A stretch of DNA of 64,000 nucleotides, taken from Apostichopus japonicus (Eukaryota; Echinodermata; Holothuroidea; Aspidochirotida; Stichopodidae). Each line of letters opens with the position of its first letter. Position 1 is the first letter of the stretch. The position numbers and the translations under genes were made by a program. Shown here in pieces: positions 61,819-64,000 of the stretch. The stretch is taken from NCBI RefSeq assembly GCF_037975245.1, contig NC_092580.1:6732501-6796500 (forward strand), written 5' to 3'. The notes under the pieces are model-generated. The model made no database searches, had not been told where the DNA came from, and worked only from the letters and a program-made list of their open reading frames with translations.

Positions 61819-62845
61819 GGTTCCTTGCTGAAAAGCAAAGGAACCTTTGTAGTCACGCCGGCGTGTGTGTATGTGTGTGACACTTAAGTTGTATGCACGA
61901 CAAATCAACAAGGGAATGATTGATCAATGCCATACTTGTTGGGGGCGGGGGGGGGGTGGTCCATAATGAGTTGATAAAGCCTATTGATTTTGGTGCTCAT
62001 ATCATAAATATTAATGAGGTCACAGGGTCAAATGTCAAAATCTTCAAATTGAAATGGAGTTTCTTCAAACTTAGTATGGTGATATTGGTAGATGACGTGT
62101 CTTGTAATTGATGTCATGAATATTTATGAGGAGGCATATATATTATATTTGTAACAGAAGTTTGTATGCAAGATAACTAAACAAGGGAATGATTGATCAA
62201 TGCCATACTTGGTGGGTGGGTGGTCCATAATGAATTGATGAACCCCTGTTGATTTTGGTACTCATATCATAAATATATTAATGAGGTCACAGGGTCAAAT
62301 GCCAAAATCTTTAAATTGCAATATTTTTGCATTCACAAGTTGGGTATTCTTCAAACTTGGTATGGTGATATTGGTAGATGACCTTTACATGCTGATGTGT
62401 CTTGCAGTTGATATCATGCATATTTATGAGGAGGTGTGCTGAGCATTATTTTAGTAACAGAAGTTTGTATGCACAATAACTAGAAGGGAACGATTAATCA
62501 ATAACATACTTGGTGGGTGGGTGTTCCATAATGATTAGATCAATTTTGTGCTCATATAATGAATACTAATGAGGTCACAGAGTCAAATGTTCAAATTGCA
62601 ATAACTTGACCATCATAAGTCACAGTTTCATAAACGTGAGTGTGTTATTGGTAGGTAGCCTACACATGTGTGCAAATGGTTCATGCATATTTATGAAGGG
62701 CCCTCAGGCTATCATTATTTTGGTAACAACAGTTTCTACACATAACTTAAGGGAATGCTTCTTCATTACATACTAGGAATGTTCCCTCTTAATCAAATCA
62801 ATGAACAGCAGCAAGGAACCATGAAATGTTTTCATTCTGGTTTTG
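61819..62845 (+). mobile_element. 1-kb element with internal ~300-bp tandem repeats, plus copy only
   Basis: Starts GGTTCCTTGCTG and has CAGCAAGGAACC at 62809-62820; 61819-61845 is itself a short hairpin. Inside, three or more diverged units share GGGAATGATTGATCAATGCC, ATACTTGGTGGGTGGG and AATGAGGTCACAGGGTCAAA. The minus-copy intron reads straight through this point (ATTATTTTGAAGGG), so it is an insertion after the copies parted, or was lost there. The exact right border is uncertain. Confidence 0.75.
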
Positions 62846-63000
62846 AAGGGTAGTACTGTAAGCAGTAGGGGCACCAGCAGCAATTTGCAGTCTGTGTTAA
62901 TATGAGCCCTGGTATTAAGGAATGCCAAAGGTGTGGCATGCTTCTAATCATTACCTTAAACATTACATACTTTTATGAACTTGTGTGACCACTTTTCACA

Positions 63001-63228
63001 GACTGAAGAAGATATTCCATGTAGCACAGAACTACCACTACCATGTATCACCACTCAATTAGCAAGATATCCTGAGAGACATCCAGGCCTAGGGCCTATC
63101 CGAGGAGATGTTGTCTTTGAACATTCAGGAGAAACATTTACCTCTATCCTGGTTACCAAGACCATGGTCCAGACTGCTTCACAGAACGTGGCTTTCATCG
63201 GTTCTCAGGAAGGGCATTTACTGAAGGT
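63001..63228 (+). CDS. Plexin paralogue exon 2 (Sema domain)
   Basis: Acceptor TTTTCACAG, donor CTGAAG|GTGAGATG, phase 0/0. Begins TEEDIPCSTELPLPCITTQL and continues ARYPERHPGLGPIRGDVVFE. The second half matches the minus copy almost base for base, including the first part of the following intron, while the first third is strongly diverged. Confidence 0.88.
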
Positions 63229-63340
63229 GAGATGTCTTGATGACATTCTTCATACAGATGATTGGTCATATAATTTTAACTTAATTTGTTTTAACTTAAT
63301 TTTAAGCACATAAAAAGACAATAATATATATTGTACAGAA

Positions 63341-63979
63341 ATTATAAAACTTACTGGTTTATATATTTACGAGTGATCCACTTACCTGTCTCCCCACAAC
63401 CTATGCACCACATTCTACCGTGTCTAGAATGCCCTGGTAATCTTTTAACGCTGTACACCCTCACTGGCCCTAATGGCCTTCCTTCATTTTGAGACTGCTT
63501 TCCCACAAAGTGGCCCCTGACGCGACCTCGGGGAGGGTGGCGGGTAAACCCTGCCACCCGCCGAGCTCGCCGAGAAGGAAAAATCTAACGCTAACAAAGA
63601 CTGCTGACGCCTCCAGGCGGGGGGTGGAGCCCACCCTGAACAGTCAGGGTGGGGGTCCGCCCTCCGTCACCCCGTAGGCGTGCCTCCCCCTACACTTACA
63701 GAGGCCTAATTGAACAAGGGGATGAGGCCCATACTACCTTAGATGGTAAAGAGTAACCTGGTAAACCAAACTAAGGAAACAACACCCACCGATAGACAAG
63801 TAGCCGCAGGCGACCCAGGGGGTGGCGATGTCTATCGACGAAACGCGAGGAGTCATGAGTCAGGTCGAACGACCGCTCCCCCGTCCGGCTGTGTCCCACC
63901 TCCCTCGGGGGAGGGTGGCGGGAAATGGAGACAGGTAAGTGGGTCACTCGTAAATATATAAACCAGTAAGTTTTATAAT
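63341..63979. mobile_element. 639-bp foldback/MITE with ~52-bp inverted ends
   Basis: ATTATAAAACTTACTGGTTT... (63341-63392) and its reverse complement at 63928-63979 differ at one position. The core is GC-rich with GGGAGGGTGGCGGG twice. No transposase. It lies in intron 2 of the plus-strand plexin, about 110 bp after exon 2; the minus copy lacks it. Target duplication not clear. Confidence 0.88.
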
Positions 63980-64000
63980 ATTTACTTCGTTCCCCACTTA

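Overview
The window is AT-rich animal genomic DNA with small exons, long introns and dense non-autonomous transposons. I infer an invertebrate deuterostome, most likely an echinoderm. The basis is plexin architecture, abundant TAGGCCTA-type words, GC-rich 'GGCGTAGCCAGCGGGGG' transposon ends and a tRNA-derived SINE; the species cannot be fixed from this.

Positions 1-34749 (minus strand) hold nearly all of one plexin gene, running from its start codon at 34675 to the intracellular GAP-like domain, which is cut by the left window edge. I could join 27 exons with consistent GT-AG boundaries and reading phases: signal peptide, Sema domain (exons 1-3), three PSI modules alternating with IPT/TIG folds (exons 4-19), a transmembrane helix (exon 20) and a divergent plexin GAP domain (exons 21-27). 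A tandem duplication of 4,346 bp, with a 12-bp filler at the junction, spans 25363-34066. It doubles exon 2 (75 codons, phase 0/0) and leaves a 5'-truncated exon 1 between the two copies. Intron 1 begins in a 27-bp minisatellite whose unit starts with a consensus splice donor.

Positions 59060-64000 (plus strand) hold exons 1 and 2 of a second, very similar plexin. The two genes are divergent (head to head) with start codons about 24.5 kb apart. The plus copy has the same donor-like minisatellite after exon 1, and its intron 1 is recognisably homologous to the minus copy's.

The 24 kb between them (34750-59059) contains no complete gene that I can support. It holds a two-exon THAP-domain remnant with a lost zinc ligand and an in-frame stop (40865-41713), and a broken copy of a plexin PSI exon plus adjacent intron, split by a 748-bp foldback element (42601-43510). 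It also has a direct repeat of about 0.5 kb (36487-37020 and 46640-50045), the second copy split by a 2.8-kb nested insertion, several hAT-like elements with 8-bp target duplications, and a decayed LINE reverse-transcriptase fragment.

Plexins are semaphorin receptors: the extracellular Sema domain binds ligand and the cytoplasmic GAP domain acts on Rap/Ras-type GTPases. Apart from the THAP remnant and the transposons, the recognisable coding content is this plexin pair. All joins are predictions from splice signals and conserved motifs; no transcript data were available.
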